From an uncultured Devosia sp. (GTDB lineage: Bacteria > Pseudomonadota > Alphaproteobacteria > Rhizobiales > Devosiaceae): 59,642 nucleotides of DNA. Position numbers and translations under genes: made by a program. Below, in pieces: positions 16,584-25,919 of the stretch (within the stretch, counting starts at the first letter, position 1; each line of letters opens with the position of its first letter). The notes under the pieces were generated by a model that had not been told where the DNA came from, searched no databases, and worked only from the letters and a program-made list of their open reading frames with translations. The DNA is taken from the NCBI RefSeq assembly GCF_913055165.1, contig NZ_CAJXJS010000023.1:1-59642 (forward strand), written 5' to 3'.

Positions 16584-18679
16584 GACTGACTATTAAAACC
16601 AAGCTGGCGGCCGTCTTCGGCGTTGTCGTCGCGCTGTCTGCGGGGAGCATGTTCATCGCCCTGCAGAACCTGGGCACGATCAACCACGAGCTCGAGGCCA
16701 TTGTTGAGGTGCGCTCGGCCAATTTGATCCGCTCGGCCCAGATGCAGACCAGCCTGGAAAGCCTGGGATCGCGCGTGCGTGCCCAGATCATCTCCAAGGA
16801 CGCGGCGGAAAAGGAAAGCTACGTCGCAAAGCTCCGCGAAGACTATGACGAGATGGTCGAAGGGCATGCCTTCCTTGATGCCAACGCCCAGGATCCTGCG
16901 GTCCGCGAGCAACTGCCGGACTTCATCGTCAAGGTGAACGAGCTTTACGCCGCCGTGCTGCGAGGCCAGGAACATACCCTCAAGAACTCCGACGCCACTG
17001 CCCTTGCCATCAGCCGCAGCGAAGGCAGCGGTTCGCTCGGCGTGTTCGAGGAAACCATGGCCAATCTGCGCGCTTCCTTGCAGCGCAAGGTCGATGCCGG
17101 CGATCTCTCGGCCTTCCCCGCCTACCAGGCGGCAACCGAGATGTTCCTGACCGGTACCGACATGTTCCGCCAGCAGCGCAACGTCCTGCTCGCGGCCTCG
17201 CAGGATCGGGAACTGCAGGAAAAGTGGTATGCAGACTATCTGACCGGCGTTGCCGCCAATGCCGAGCGCCTGCCGGAACTGCAGCGCACCATGCCGGTCT
17301 CGGACACCTCGCTCTACAACGCGGCCCGCGCCGCTTATGACGACATGGTTGCGGCCATGGACAAGGCCGTCGCCGTGTCGATGGAGAACGGCGACTATTT
17401 CGCGCTTCAGGAAATGGGCACGGTCAATACCCTGCGTCGTGAGGCCAATGACATCCTCCAGATGATCATCGACCGCAACGAAGCGATCATGGACGAAGCC
17501 AAGGTTCAGGCCGAGGCGCTGTACCAGAATTCGATGATGCTGCTGATCGGCCTGCTCATCGGATCCGCGCTCATTGCGCTGGTTGCTGCCACCTGGATCG
17601 TCATGACCATCTCCCGCGCCCTCTCCAGCGCCGTCCGGCTGGCCGACGAAGTGGCCGGTGGCAATCTCTCGGCCACGGCCCAGGTCAAGGGCGACGATGA
17701 AGTCACCGACCTCATCAAGACCCTCAACGCCATGACCGCCAAGCTGCGTGAAGTGGTGACCGAAGTGACCGCCGCCACCCGCAATGTCGCCGCTGGCAGC
17801 CAGGAAATGTCGGCCACTGCCGAACAGCTGAGCCAAGGCGCCACCGAACAGGCCTCCTCGACCGAAGAAGCCTCCGCCTCGATGGAAGAGATGGCCGCCA
17901 CCATCAAGCAGTCTGCTGACAATGCCAGCCAGACCGAGAAGATCGCCCGCCAGTCTGCTGCCGACGCGATTGCCTCGGGCGAGGCCGTCAACAACGCCGT
18001 CTCGGCCATGCAGACCATCGCCGAAAAGATCATGGTGGTGCAGGAAATCGCCCGCCAGACCGATCTGCTCGCCCTCAACGCTGCAGTGGAAGCCGCCCGG
18101 GCTGGCGAACATGGCCGCGGCTTTGCCGTTGTGGCTTCCGAAGTGCGCAAGCTGGCCGAACGCAGCCAGGCTGCCGCCGCCGAGATTTCGACCCTTTCGG
18201 GCACCACGGTCAAGGCCGCCCAGTCGGCCGGGGAAATGCTCGGCAAGCTGGTACCCGACATCCAGCGCACCGCCGAACTGGTGGAGGAAATCTCCGCCGG
18301 CTCGCGGGAGCAGAATGCCGGTGCCGCCCAGATCAACACCGCCATTCAGCAGCTCGACAAGGTGACCCAGCAGAACACCTCGGCTGCCGAGGAGATGTCG
18401 GCCACCTCCGAGGAGCTGGCCAGCCAGGCCGAACAGCTCCAGGCCGCCATCAGCTACTTCCGCATCGATGCCTCGAGCCTCTCCATGCCCGCCAATGAAA
18501 CGGCCGGCCAGCCGGACCTCAAGTCCCAAATTCTGGCTCGGGCGCCGCATATGGCACCCAAGCCGGGCAAACCCGGCAAGTCCAAGAGCCGGGTCGGCTC
18601 AAATGGCGGCTTTGACCTCGATATGGGCGATGCCGGCGACGATCTCGACGAAGACTTCACCCGCCGCGGAGCTGCCTGA
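16580..18679 (+). CDS. Methyl-accepting chemotaxis protein (first of tandem pair)
   Basis: A 699-aa transmembrane receptor starting at a GTG. The first membrane helix is at about residues 7-28, and the periplasmic part is a long all-helical ligand domain of about 290 residues, with the second membrane helix at about 318-345. A HAMP domain follows, then the cytoplasmic coiled-coil hairpin with tip [30 protein letters not shown]. The C-terminus ends DFTRRGAA; no NWETF-like CheR tether is visible. The ligand is unknown. The cytoplasmic half is almost the same as that of the next gene, with 182 bp identical at the DNA level. Confidence 0.94.
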   Translation: MRLTIKTKLAAVFGVVVALSAGSMFIALQNLGTINHELEAIVEVRSANLIRSAQMQTSLESLGSRVRAQIISKDAAEKESYVAKLREDYDEMVEGHAFLDANAQDPAVREQLPDFIVKVNELYAAVLRGQEHTLKNSDATALAISRSEGSGSLGVFEETMANLRASLQRKVDAGDLSAFPAYQAATEMFLTGTDMFRQQRNVLLAASQDRELQEKWYADYLTGVAANAERLPELQRTMPVSDTSLYNAARAAYDDMVAAMDKAVAVSMENGDYFALQEMGTVNTLRREANDILQMIIDRNEAIMDEAKVQAEALYQNSMMLLIGLLIGSALIALVAATWIVMTISRALSSAVRLADEVAGGNLSATAQVKGDDEVTDLIKTLNAMTAKLREVVTEVTAATRNVAAGSQEMSATAEQLSQGATEQASSTEEASASMEEMAATIKQSADNASQTEKIARQSAADAIASGEAVNNAVSAMQTIAEKIMVVQEIARQTDLLALNAAVEAARAGEHGRGFAVVASEVRKLAERSQAAAAEISTLSGTTVKAAQSAGEMLGKLVPDIQRTAELVEEISAGSREQNAGAAQINTAIQQLDKVTQQNTSAAEEMSATSEELASQAEQLQAAISYFRIDASSLSMPANETAGQPDLKSQILARAPHMAPKPGKPGKSKSRVGSNGGFDLDMGDAGDDLDEDFTRRGAA
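18104..18285 (+). repeat. 182-bp exact repeat in the receptor signalling domain, copy 1
   Basis: Identical base for base to 20016-20197 in the next receptor gene. It encodes the hairpin tip and following helix. The similarity continues with scattered synonymous changes for several hundred bp on both sides. Confidence 0.9.
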
Positions 18680-18698
18680 GCCCTGCACCGCACCCCAC

Positions 18699-18725
18699 AG
18701 CCGGTCGCCATGAAGGCGGCCGGCT
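18699..18725 (+). repeat. Intercistronic stem-loop between the two receptor genes
   Basis: AGCCGGTCGCC and GGCGGCCGGCT pair over 11 positions (one U-G wobble) around an ATGAA loop. No T-run follows, so it is more likely an mRNA-stability or partial attenuation element than a full terminator, since cheW, cheR and cheB lie downstream. Confidence 0.6.
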
Positions 18726-18749
18726 TCCCCAAACCAGAAGGTTGATACA

Positions 18750-20594
18750 ATGAGCACTCGCGTACGCCGTCCGCTATTCCGCTCTATTGCGGCCAAGATC
18801 CTCGCCATTCAATTGGCGTCCAGCATCGCCATCGCCGGCATTGTCGGCGGCGTCGGCTATTTTGGCATGAGCAGCATGGCTGACTCCATGACCTCCATCT
18901 ACGACGACCGCGTCGTTCCCCTGGAGCAGCTCAAGCAGATCTCGGACGCCTATGCCATCAAGGTGGTCGATACGGCGTACAAGCTCAAAGATGGCTCGAT
19001 CGACTGGAGCCAGGCAGCGCTGAACGTCCAGAGTGCCACAGAATCAATCGACGAACACTGGAACGAGTTTCTGGGCACGCACCTCACCGCGCGCGAAACC
19101 GAAATCGTGGAATCGGTGAAAGCCACCATGGTCGGCGCCGACGCGGCGGTCGAGGACCTCAATGCCATCCTCCGGACACGCAACGCCACCGCCCTGGACC
19201 AGTTCATCGCCACCGCCATGTTCCCGGCGATCGACCCCACAACCGAGGCGCTGTCCGAACTTACGCACTACCAGCTCGAAGCGGCTCAGCAATTGCGCAG
19301 CGAGGGTGCCGCGCTGTTCAACACCCTCAACTGGCTGATCATCGGCACCAGCATTCTGGTCACCGCCATCGCCATCGGCGTGGTGGTGCTGGTGACCAAT
19401 GGCATCAAGCGCAACCTGGCCTCGGCCATCAACCTCGCCAATTCCGTGGCGCTGGGAGACGTCAACGCCACCGCAACCGTGACATCGGCCGATGAGGTCA
19501 AGGACCTCGTTGATGCACTCAACGCCATGACCGCCAATCTGCGCGCCACCGCCACCATTGCCGACCAGATCGCCGATGGCGATCTGACCGTGCATGTCGA
19601 GCCGCTATCGGACAAGGACATGCTGGGCATCGCGCTTCAGCGCATGGTGGTCAAGCTCAGCGAAGTGGTTGGCGATGCCATTGCCGCAGCCCGCAACGTC
19701 GCCGGCGGCTCCCAGGAAATGTCGGCCACCGCCGAACAGCTGAGCCAGGGCGCCACCGAACAAGCCTCCTCTACCGAAGAAGCCTCCGCCTCGATGGAAG
19801 AGATGGCCGCCACCATCAAGCAGTCGGCCGACAATGCTTCGCAGACCGAAAAGATCGCCCGCCAGTCTGCTGCCGACGCGATTGCCTCCGGCGAGGCCGT
19901 CAACAACGCCGTCGAAGCCATGCAGACCATCGCCGAAAAGATCATGGTGGTGCAGGAAATCGCCCGCCAGACCGACCTGCTCGCCCTCAACGCTGCGGTG
20001 GAAGCCGCCCGGGCCGGCGAACATGGCCGCGGCTTTGCCGTTGTGGCTTCCGAAGTGCGCAAGCTGGCCGAACGCAGCCAGGCTGCCGCCGCCGAGATTT
20101 CGACCCTTTCGGGCACCACGGTCAAGGCCGCCCAGTCGGCCGGGGAAATGCTCGGCAAGCTGGTACCCGACATCCAGCGCACCGCCGAACTGGTGGAAGA
20201 AATCTCCGCCGGCTCCCGGGAACAGAATGCCGGTGCCGCCCAGATCAACACGGCCATTCAGCAGCTCGACAAGGTGACCCAGCAGAATACCTCGGCGGCA
20301 GAACAGATGTCGGCTACCTCCGAGGAACTCGCCAGCCAGGCCGAACAGCTCCAGGCCGCCATCAGCTACTTCCGCATCAACGGCGACAAGGCCCGCCAGC
20401 CCACAGCCCCGGCAGCCCCTGCCCCAGACCTCCGGGAGGCCGTTTTGGCCAAGGCACCACACATGAAGAAAAGCAAGCCCGCCCGCGCTCGTACCGCCAA
20501 GGAAAATAGTGGTGGTGGCGGCGGTTTCGACATCGCCCTGGACGAGGGGCCGGATGAACTGGACGCCGACTTCACGCGCCGCGGAGCGGCATAG
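18750..20594 (+). CDS. Methyl-accepting chemotaxis protein (second of tandem pair)
   Basis: A 614-aa receptor. The first membrane helix (about 15-40, [24 protein letters not shown]) leads to a four-helix-type periplasmic domain of about 150 residues, unrelated in sequence to that of its neighbour. A second membrane helix (about 190-212) is followed by HAMP and a signalling hairpin nearly identical to the upstream receptor, again ending DFTRRGAA. The pair thus senses different ligands but feeds the same kinase. It ends 9 nt before the second cheW. Confidence 0.94.
   Translation: MSTRVRRPLFRSIAAKILAIQLASSIAIAGIVGGVGYFGMSSMADSMTSIYDDRVVPLEQLKQISDAYAIKVVDTAYKLKDGSIDWSQAALNVQSATESIDEHWNEFLGTHLTARETEIVESVKATMVGADAAVEDLNAILRTRNATALDQFIATAMFPAIDPTTEALSELTHYQLEAAQQLRSEGAALFNTLNWLIIGTSILVTAIAIGVVVLVTNGIKRNLASAINLANSVALGDVNATATVTSADEVKDLVDALNAMTANLRATATIADQIADGDLTVHVEPLSDKDMLGIALQRMVVKLSEVVGDAIAAARNVAGGSQEMSATAEQLSQGATEQASSTEEASASMEEMAATIKQSADNASQTEKIARQSAADAIASGEAVNNAVEAMQTIAEKIMVVQEIARQTDLLALNAAVEAARAGEHGRGFAVVASEVRKLAERSQAAAAEISTLSGTTVKAAQSAGEMLGKLVPDIQRTAELVEEISAGSREQNAGAAQINTAIQQLDKVTQQNTSAAEQMSATSEELASQAEQLQAAISYFRINGDKARQPTAPAAPAPDLREAVLAKAPHMKKSKPARARTAKENSGGGGGFDIALDEGPDELDADFTRRGAA
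20016..20197 (+). repeat. 182-bp exact repeat in the receptor signalling domain, copy 2
   Basis: Identical to 18104-18285. The exact match against more diverged flanks suggests recent gene conversion or duplication. Confidence 0.9.
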
Positions 20595-20603
20595 GAACAC
20601 GCT

Positions 20604-21065
20604 ATGGCTGAGCTGAACCAATATGTCACTTTGGGTGTCGCCGACGAACTGTTCGCGGCGCCCGTCACCAAGGTGCAGGAAATCCTGGACATGCGGCCCA
20701 TCGCCCGCCTGCCCAGGGCACCCGGCAATCTTCTGGGCATGATCGATGTGCGGGGCGAAGGGGTGCCGGTGCTCGACCTGCGCCAGACCCTCGGGATCGA
20801 GCCGGCGCCTGACACCGAGAACACGCGCATCGTGGTGCTTTCGGTCTCCGGGCCGGATGGCCTCCTGACCGTGGGCCTGAGGGCCGATCGGGTCTTTGAG
20901 GTCACGGTGCTCGATAGCGAGACCCTTGATCCGCCGCCCAGCGTCAGCGCGAGCTGGAGCGGTCACTGCATCCAGGGCATCGGGCGCCGCAATGGCCGCT
21001 TCGTTACCGTACTCGATCTCGACCGGCTGCTGGCCGACGCAGCCCATCTGGGCCACGCCGCCTGA
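20604..21065 (+). CDS. cheW: Chemotaxis adaptor CheW (second copy)
   Basis: A 153-aa CheW-domain protein: QYVTLGVADELFAAPVTKVQEILDM at the N-terminus, NLLGMIDVRGEGVPVLDLRQTLG in the middle and HCIQGIGRRNGRFVTVLDLDRLL at the end. It diverges clearly from the first CheW and is more acidic. It lies directly after the receptor pair. A role as a CheV-like or receptor-specific scaffold cannot be excluded, but there is no receiver domain. Confidence 0.92.
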   Translation: MAELNQYVTLGVADELFAAPVTKVQEILDMRPIARLPRAPGNLLGMIDVRGEGVPVLDLRQTLGIEPAPDTENTRIVVLSVSGPDGLLTVGLRADRVFEVTVLDSETLDPPPSVSASWSGHCIQGIGRRNGRFVTVLDLDRLLADAAHLGHAA

Positions 21066-21119
21066 TACCGCACCCGGCCGGAATTGCCCGGCCAGTGTCC
21101 ATGCCTGGGAGTTTCCCCT

Positions 21120-21992
21120 TTGTCTGCCTTTGCGACCACCGCCTCGACCGACGATCATGACGACCACCTGGATATGCGCGATTTCCAGCGCATCGCCACG
21201 CTGATCGGCAAGGAAGTCGGCATCCGTCTGCCGCCCGCCAAACGGCTGATGGTGGAAGGCCGGCTCCGCCGGCGGCTAAGGCACCTGCAGCTGGAAACCT
21301 TTGCCGACTACGGCGACTACCTGTTCCGCAAGGACGGACTCGAACGGGAACTGCCCTTCCTGATCAACGCCGTGACCACCAACAAGACCGACTTTTTCCG
21401 CGAGCCCGAGCATTTCGAATGCATGGAGAAGGTGCTGGTGCCGCAATTGTTGTCCCAGCGCGGCGAGCGCGCGCCAATTCTCAAGGTTTGGAGCGCGGCC
21501 AGCTCCACCGGCGCCGAGGCCTACACCATTGCCATGGTGCTGGCCGACATGATTGCGGCGAAGCGCAATTTCCGCTTCGCCGTATTGGGCACAGACATTT
21601 CCACCGATGTGTTGGAAACCGGCCGCCGGGCGGTCTACCCCGCAGAGCTCGTCGCCCCGGTGCCGCCGGGCATGCAGTCGCGCTATCTCATGCATGCGCG
21701 CCGGCCCTCTGCCCGTCCCGAAGTGCGCATCGTGCCCGAATTGCGCCGTACGGTCCGCTTCGAGCGGCTGAACCTGATGGACCCCGCCTATCCCTTTGAT
21801 CGGGATGTCGACATCATCTTCCTGCGCAATGTGCTCATCTATTTCGACAAACAGGACCAGGCCGCCGTCATCACCCGGCTGGTCGGCCACTTGCGTCCCG
21901 GCGGTTATCTTCTTCTTGGGCATTCTGAGTCCATGATCGGCACGTCGATCACCATGCGTCAGATCGCACCTGCCGTATTTCAGAAGGTCTGA
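21120..21992 (+). CDS. cheR: Chemotaxis protein methyltransferase CheR
   Basis: This SAM-dependent enzyme methylates receptor glutamates. The N-terminal helical domain (MRDFQRIATLIGKEVGIRLPPAKRLMVEGRL) is followed by the SAM fold with KVWSAASSTGAEAYTIAMVL, LGTDIS and IIFLRNVLIYFD, and the family signature LLLGHSESM. I chose a TTG start at 21120 because GGGAG at 21107-21111 lies 8 nt upstream. The first in-frame ATG (21174) has no ribosome binding site, and a TTG at 21084 would add 12 unlike residues. The usual GEEPYS is GAEAYT here. A small GGCCGG/CCGGCC hairpin lies at 21076-21093. Confidence 0.92.
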   Translation: MSAFATTASTDDHDDHLDMRDFQRIATLIGKEVGIRLPPAKRLMVEGRLRRRLRHLQLETFADYGDYLFRKDGLERELPFLINAVTTNKTDFFREPEHFECMEKVLVPQLLSQRGERAPILKVWSAASSTGAEAYTIAMVLADMIAAKRNFRFAVLGTDISTDVLETGRRAVYPAELVAPVPPGMQSRYLMHARRPSARPEVRIVPELRRTVRFERLNLMDPAYPFDRDVDIIFLRNVLIYFDKQDQAAVITRLVGHLRPGGYLLLGHSESMIGTSITMRQIAPAVFQKV

Positions 21993-22001
21993 GGCCTGAC
22001 C

Positions 22002-23132
22002 ATGCGTTCGAAAATCCGCGTCCTGATCGTCGATGACAGCGCGTCGGTCCGCACCACCCTGTCCGATATCATTTCGGCCGACCCCGAGCTGGAGGTCATG
22101 GCGACTGCCGCCGATCCCTATGTCGCCGTGGAGCGCATTCGCCAGGAAGTGCCCGATGTCATCTTTCTCGACATCGAGCTGCCGCGCATGGATGGCATCA
22201 CCTTTCTCAAGAAGATCATGGCGCAGCGCCCCATCCCGGTGGTGATCTGTTCAAGTCTGGCCCAGGACGGGTCCGACGCCTTCATGCAGGCGCTTGAGGC
22301 TGGCGCCGTCGATGTGGTCGCCAAGCCCAGGGTCGACACGGCCCAGTTCCTGCAGGAATCGCGCATGCGCATCTGCGACGCTGCCAAGGCCGCCGCCCAT
22401 GCCAAGATGGGGGGCATTGCCAAGGCTTCGCCGGCCCTGCGGGTTCCCGCGCCGGACGTCAAGGTCGAGGCCAAGCTGACCGCCGACGCGGTTATTCCAC
22501 CAATCTCCGAAGCGCGCCGTCAAACCCTCATCGCTCGCCTGCCCGCTACAGATCCGATCGTGGCGATCGGCGCCTCCACGGGGGGGACTGAGGCCCTGCG
22601 TGAAGTGCTCGAGGCGCTGCCGGCGGGCTGCCCGCCCATTCTGATCGTCCAGCACATGCCGGAGAAATTCACCACCGCCTTCGCCCGCAGGTTGGACATG
22701 AGCTGCGCTGTTGAAGTCAAGGAGGCCCAGGATGGCGACTTGGTGCAGCGCGGCAAGGTGCTGATCGCCCCCGGCAATCTGCACATGCTGCTGGTCCGCA
22801 ATGGGCCACGCTACACTGTCAGGATTGAAGAAGGGCCGCATGTCTCGCGCCACCGGCCCTCGGTCGATGTGCTGTTCCGTTCCACCGCCCAGGCCGCAGG
22901 CCGAAACGCCATGGGCATCCTGTTGACCGGCATGGGTGACGATGGCGCGCGTGGTCTGCTCGAAATGCGCCAGATGGGCAGCCCGACCATCGCCCAGGAC
23001 GAAGCCAGCTGCGTCGTGTTCGGCATGCCGAAAGAGGCGATCCAGCGCGGTGCGGCCGGCAAGATACTGCCTCTGTCCAAAGTCGCCGCTGAAATCCTCG
23101 CACATGGCGCTGCAACCGGAGCAAGCAAGTGA
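22002..23132 (+). CDS. cheB: Chemotaxis glutamate methylesterase/deamidase CheB
   Basis: A 376-aa receptor methylesterase and deamidase that gives adaptation feedback. The receiver domain has D11-D12 and phospho-acceptor D57 ([12 protein letters not shown]), with K in VVAKPRVD. An Ala/Lys linker joins it to the catalytic domain, where the serine is in [11 protein letters not shown], the histidine in VQHMPEKFT and the aspartate in GMGDDGARG. Its stop overlaps the GTG start of the next gene, coupling their translation. No CheD gene follows, unlike many alphaproteobacterial che operons. Confidence 0.95.
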   Translation: MRSKIRVLIVDDSASVRTTLSDIISADPELEVMATAADPYVAVERIRQEVPDVIFLDIELPRMDGITFLKKIMAQRPIPVVICSSLAQDGSDAFMQALEAGAVDVVAKPRVDTAQFLQESRMRICDAAKAAAHAKMGGIAKASPALRVPAPDVKVEAKLTADAVIPPISEARRQTLIARLPATDPIVAIGASTGGTEALREVLEALPAGCPPILIVQHMPEKFTTAFARRLDMSCAVEVKEAQDGDLVQRGKVLIAPGNLHMLLVRNGPRYTVRIEEGPHVSRHRPSVDVLFRSTAQAAGRNAMGILLTGMGDDGARGLLEMRQMGSPTIAQDEASCVVFGMPKEAIQRGAAGKILPLSKVAAEILAHGAATGASK

Positions 23133-24859
23133 CCCGTTCCGCCGATACCAAGGCCATCCGCCGGCTCGCCGATGACCTGGCGGGTCCCCGTCAGAATATC
23201 GAGACGGCCTTCGTCTCCGTCGGCGCGCGCCTGACCGAAGGGGCCGCCCTGCTCAATACGCTGGGCAAGCTGTTTGAGGCCTTGCCCGAGGCGCTAGGCG
23301 GCCCGCAGGCCGCAGAGGCCAGCGCGCATTTGAACGCTGTGGCCAAGCGGGCCCAGGCGCTGGCGGACACCTTCGCGCAGGAAAAGGCCGATCTGGCCAG
23401 GCTGGTGGACGTGGTGGGCGCCGCCAATGCGCCAATCGCCGACCTTAAGCGGGCCGTCAAAATGATGGGGATCGTTTCGGTCAATGCGCGGGTTACCGCC
23501 GCGGGCATTGTCGGGGACAGCGACGATTTCGACGTCTTCACCACCGATATTGCGACCCTCTCCGACTCGGCCAGCCGGACCATCCAGGACTTTGCCCAGG
23601 TCTACCGCCAGCTCACCACGGAAGTGGATCGCGCGGCCAGCCAGCGGGCCCGCTTCGAAGGCGCCCATGCCAACACCTTGACCCATCTGGGGCACAGTCT
23701 CGCCGATACCCTGTCCGCCCTGGACCAGCAGCGCGCCGCCGCCCTGGAGAGCAGTGCCGAAACCGGCCGAGTGTCCCGCCAGATCGTCGGCCGCATCGGC
23801 AGCGCTGTGATGTCGCTTCAGGTCGGGGATGCGACCCGCCAGCGCATCGAACATGTCGAACAGGCCCTGGCGACGCTTGCCGATCTGCTCGATGGTCAGG
23901 AAGCCTTTGGGCAGACGTTGCCCGCTGACCTGTACGGCTCGGCCACCGCAGCCCTTGCCGACCTGCAGCAGCGGCAGATCGCCAACACGGCAGAAAGCTT
24001 CTCTCATGATGTGGAGCAGGCCGAAGCGGACCTTTCCGCCCTGGCCTCGGATGCCGGCAGCATCATGGCGCGCGCCCGCGATTTCCAGGGCGGGGAGGCC
24101 GGCAAGAGCTCTGCCATCACCAGCCTCAGCACCCAATTGCGGGCCGCCGTCACCATTCTGGCCGATTTCGAGACCGAGCGCGCCAAGCTTGAGGCGGTGG
24201 CGGGGGCCGTGAAGGAAACGGTCGGCAGGCTGCTCCAGCATGTCGAAGCCGTACAGGAGATCGAGGCCAATATGCGCCTGGTCAGCCTCAATGCCGCCGT
24301 GCGCTGCGCCCAGCTTGGACCACGCGGGGCCTCATTGACAGTGATTGCCACGCAATTGCGCGAGCTGACCACAGAGACCGTTATCGCCGCCGAAGCCGCC
24401 ATGGCGCGGCTCGATGAATCCTCGGCCCTTGCCGGATCATTCGGCAGGGCCTCGGATCAGGGCGCCGGGCAGATCGGGGAATTGGAGGTCCAGGCCAATC
24501 TGGCCCTCGATATTCTGGCCAAGCTGGACGACAGCCTGGGCGCCGCGCTCAAGCGTCTCAACACCGACGGCCCCAAGGTTATCGGCTTGCTCAAGGACGC
24601 CGCCCGGGGTCTTGCCGGCCAGTCGGCCATGGCCGAAACGCTGGCCGACATCGCTATCGTCGTGGCCGCCCTCAGCGCCGATCCGCAGCCGGAACCCTTG
24701 CCCCAGGAACTGAGCCTGATCCTCGCCAGTCTGCGCAAGGCCTACACCATGGAGGCCGAGCGGCAGATCCACGATAGACTGTTTCCCGCTGCCGCAAGCG
24801 TCCCCAGCGCTGTCGAACAGGAAGAGGCAGAGGACGACCTTGCCGCCTTCATGCTCTGA
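23129..24859 (+). CDS. Soluble chemoreceptor-like coiled-coil protein with a CheZ-like motif
   Basis: A 576-aa, largely helical, Ala-rich protein with no signal peptide or membrane helix. It starts at a GTG overlapping the cheB stop. Two segments resemble a chemoreceptor hairpin tip: [15 protein letters not shown] near residue 112 and [21 protein letters not shown] near 377, the latter aligning with the tip of the operon's own receptors. Between them, [14 protein letters not shown] (residues 230-243) contains D234 and Q238 in DxxxQ spacing, like the CheZ catalytic motif. The operon otherwise encodes no CheY phosphatase. I infer an array-associated soluble protein, possibly a phosphatase. It could instead be a degenerate soluble receptor. 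No named family was recognised. Confidence 0.75.
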   Translation: MTRSADTKAIRRLADDLAGPRQNIETAFVSVGARLTEGAALLNTLGKLFEALPEALGGPQAAEASAHLNAVAKRAQALADTFAQEKADLARLVDVVGAANAPIADLKRAVKMMGIVSVNARVTAAGIVGDSDDFDVFTTDIATLSDSASRTIQDFAQVYRQLTTEVDRAASQRARFEGAHANTLTHLGHSLADTLSALDQQRAAALESSAETGRVSRQIVGRIGSAVMSLQVGDATRQRIEHVEQALATLADLLDGQEAFGQTLPADLYGSATAALADLQQRQIANTAESFSHDVEQAEADLSALASDAGSIMARARDFQGGEAGKSSAITSLSTQLRAAVTILADFETERAKLEAVAGAVKETVGRLLQHVEAVQEIEANMRLVSLNAAVRCAQLGPRGASLTVIATQLRELTTETVIAAEAAMARLDESSALAGSFGRASDQGAGQIGELEVQANLALDILAKLDDSLGAALKRLNTDGPKVIGLLKDAARGLAGQSAMAETLADIAIVVAALSADPQPEPLPQELSLILASLRKAYTMEAERQIHDRLFPAAASVPSAVEQEEAEDDLAAFML

Positions 24860-24880
24860 GCGGATCGTTGCCAATGGGTC

Positions 24881-25906
24881 CTAGATTTCGATCATCGCCT
24901 TGACGACCCGGCTCCTGTCCTTGGCCCATAGCGGCAGGTCGGTGACGGCCGCTGCCATGGTGGTGCGGTGGGTGATCCAGTCTTCGGCTCTCACATGCCC
25001 CGCCTTGATGGCGGCAATGACCTGTTCGAAATCGGCATCGATGGCATTGCGGCTGCCCAGCAAGGTCATCTCCTTGCGATGGAAATCGGCATCGACAAAG
25101 GTGATGTCACCCTTGACCACGCTCACCAGGCAATAGCGCCCACCATGGGCCACGAAGCGGAATCCCGCCTCGATGGACGCCCGGCTTCCCGTAGCGTCGA
25201 ACACCGCGTCGAAGCCCTCACTCGTCTCCGCATCGAGAGCACCAATCTCGGAGGCGAGCATCATGCGGCATTCCGGAATGAGCTTCTGTGCCATGTCGAG
25301 CCGTGCCTGATCCCGATCGGTCAGCGTCACCGCCGCCCCGGTCAGGGCTGCAAATCGGGCAACACCCAGGCCGATGGGTCCGGCCCCGACCACCAGCACA
25401 GTGTCCTCCTGGCCGACCCCGGAACGACGAACGGCATGGGCCCCGATGGCGAGGAATTCCACCATGGCGCATTCGTCGGCCGACAGACCTTGCGAGGGCA
25501 CGAGATTGCGCGCAGGCATCACCAGTTCCTTGGCCATGCCGCCATCCCGGTGTACGCCCAGCACCCCGATGCGCGTGCAGCAATTGGGCTTGCCCTTGCG
25601 GCAGGCAACACAACTGCCGCAGGCCACATAGGGATTGACCACATAGGTCTCGCCAATCGCGATGCCGCTGTCTGCAGGCGCCTTCAGAACCTTGACAGCC
25701 AGTTCGTGCCCCATCACCCGGGGATAGCTGAGGAAGGGCTGATTGCCTTCGAAGATGTGGTAGTCGGTCCCGCAAATACCTGAGCGGAGCGGCGCAACCA
25801 GTACGTCATCGGGCCCGGGCGTGAGCCGGGCACGTTCCTCAATGGCGATATGGCCAGGCTCTGTGACGACCAGGGCTGAAACGGTATTCATGGGGTTCAC
25901 TTTCAT
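24881..25906 (-). CDS. Zinc-dependent alcohol/polyol dehydrogenase (MDR family)
   Basis: A 341-aa medium-chain dehydrogenase. The catalytic zinc ligands are in SGICGTDYH and GHELAVKV, and the structural zinc site is CGSCVACRKGKPNCC. The Rossmann motif is VVGAGPIGLGVARFA, followed by an acidic residue (LTDRD) that suggests NAD. It resembles L-threonine-, L-idonate- and galactitol-type dehydrogenases. As the last gene of the fucoside operon it is likely to oxidise a released sugar or sugar acid, but this is inferred from context only. A second ATG five codons in is possible. Confidence 0.85.
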   Translation of the reverse strand: MKVNPMNTVSALVVTEPGHIAIEERARLTPGPDDVLVAPLRSGICGTDYHIFEGNQPFLSYPRVMGHELAVKVLKAPADSGIAIGETYVVNPYVACGSCVACRKGKPNCCTRIGVLGVHRDGGMAKELVMPARNLVPSQGLSADECAMVEFLAIGAHAVRRSGVGQEDTVLVVGAGPIGLGVARFAALTGAAVTLTDRDQARLDMAQKLIPECRMMLASEIGALDAETSEGFDAVFDATGSRASIEAGFRFVAHGGRYCLVSVVKGDITFVDADFHRKEMTLLGSRNAIDADFEQVIAAIKAGHVRAEDWITHRTTMAAAVTDLPLWAKDRSRVVKAMIEI

Positions 25907-25919
25907 CGCGGCGGGCGAA

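Noticed and set aside
16091..18550. An 819-codon open frame opposite the first receptor gene
   Set aside because: Gly/His/Leu-rich shadow of a receptor with clear motifs on the plus strand.
18104..20197. The long receptor repeat as a mobile element
   Set aside because: Both copies lie in frame within receptor signalling domains and have no terminal repeats or transposase.
19605..21167. A 520-codon open frame opposite the second receptor and cheW
   Set aside because: It spans two real genes antisense and repeats the composition of the other receptor shadow.
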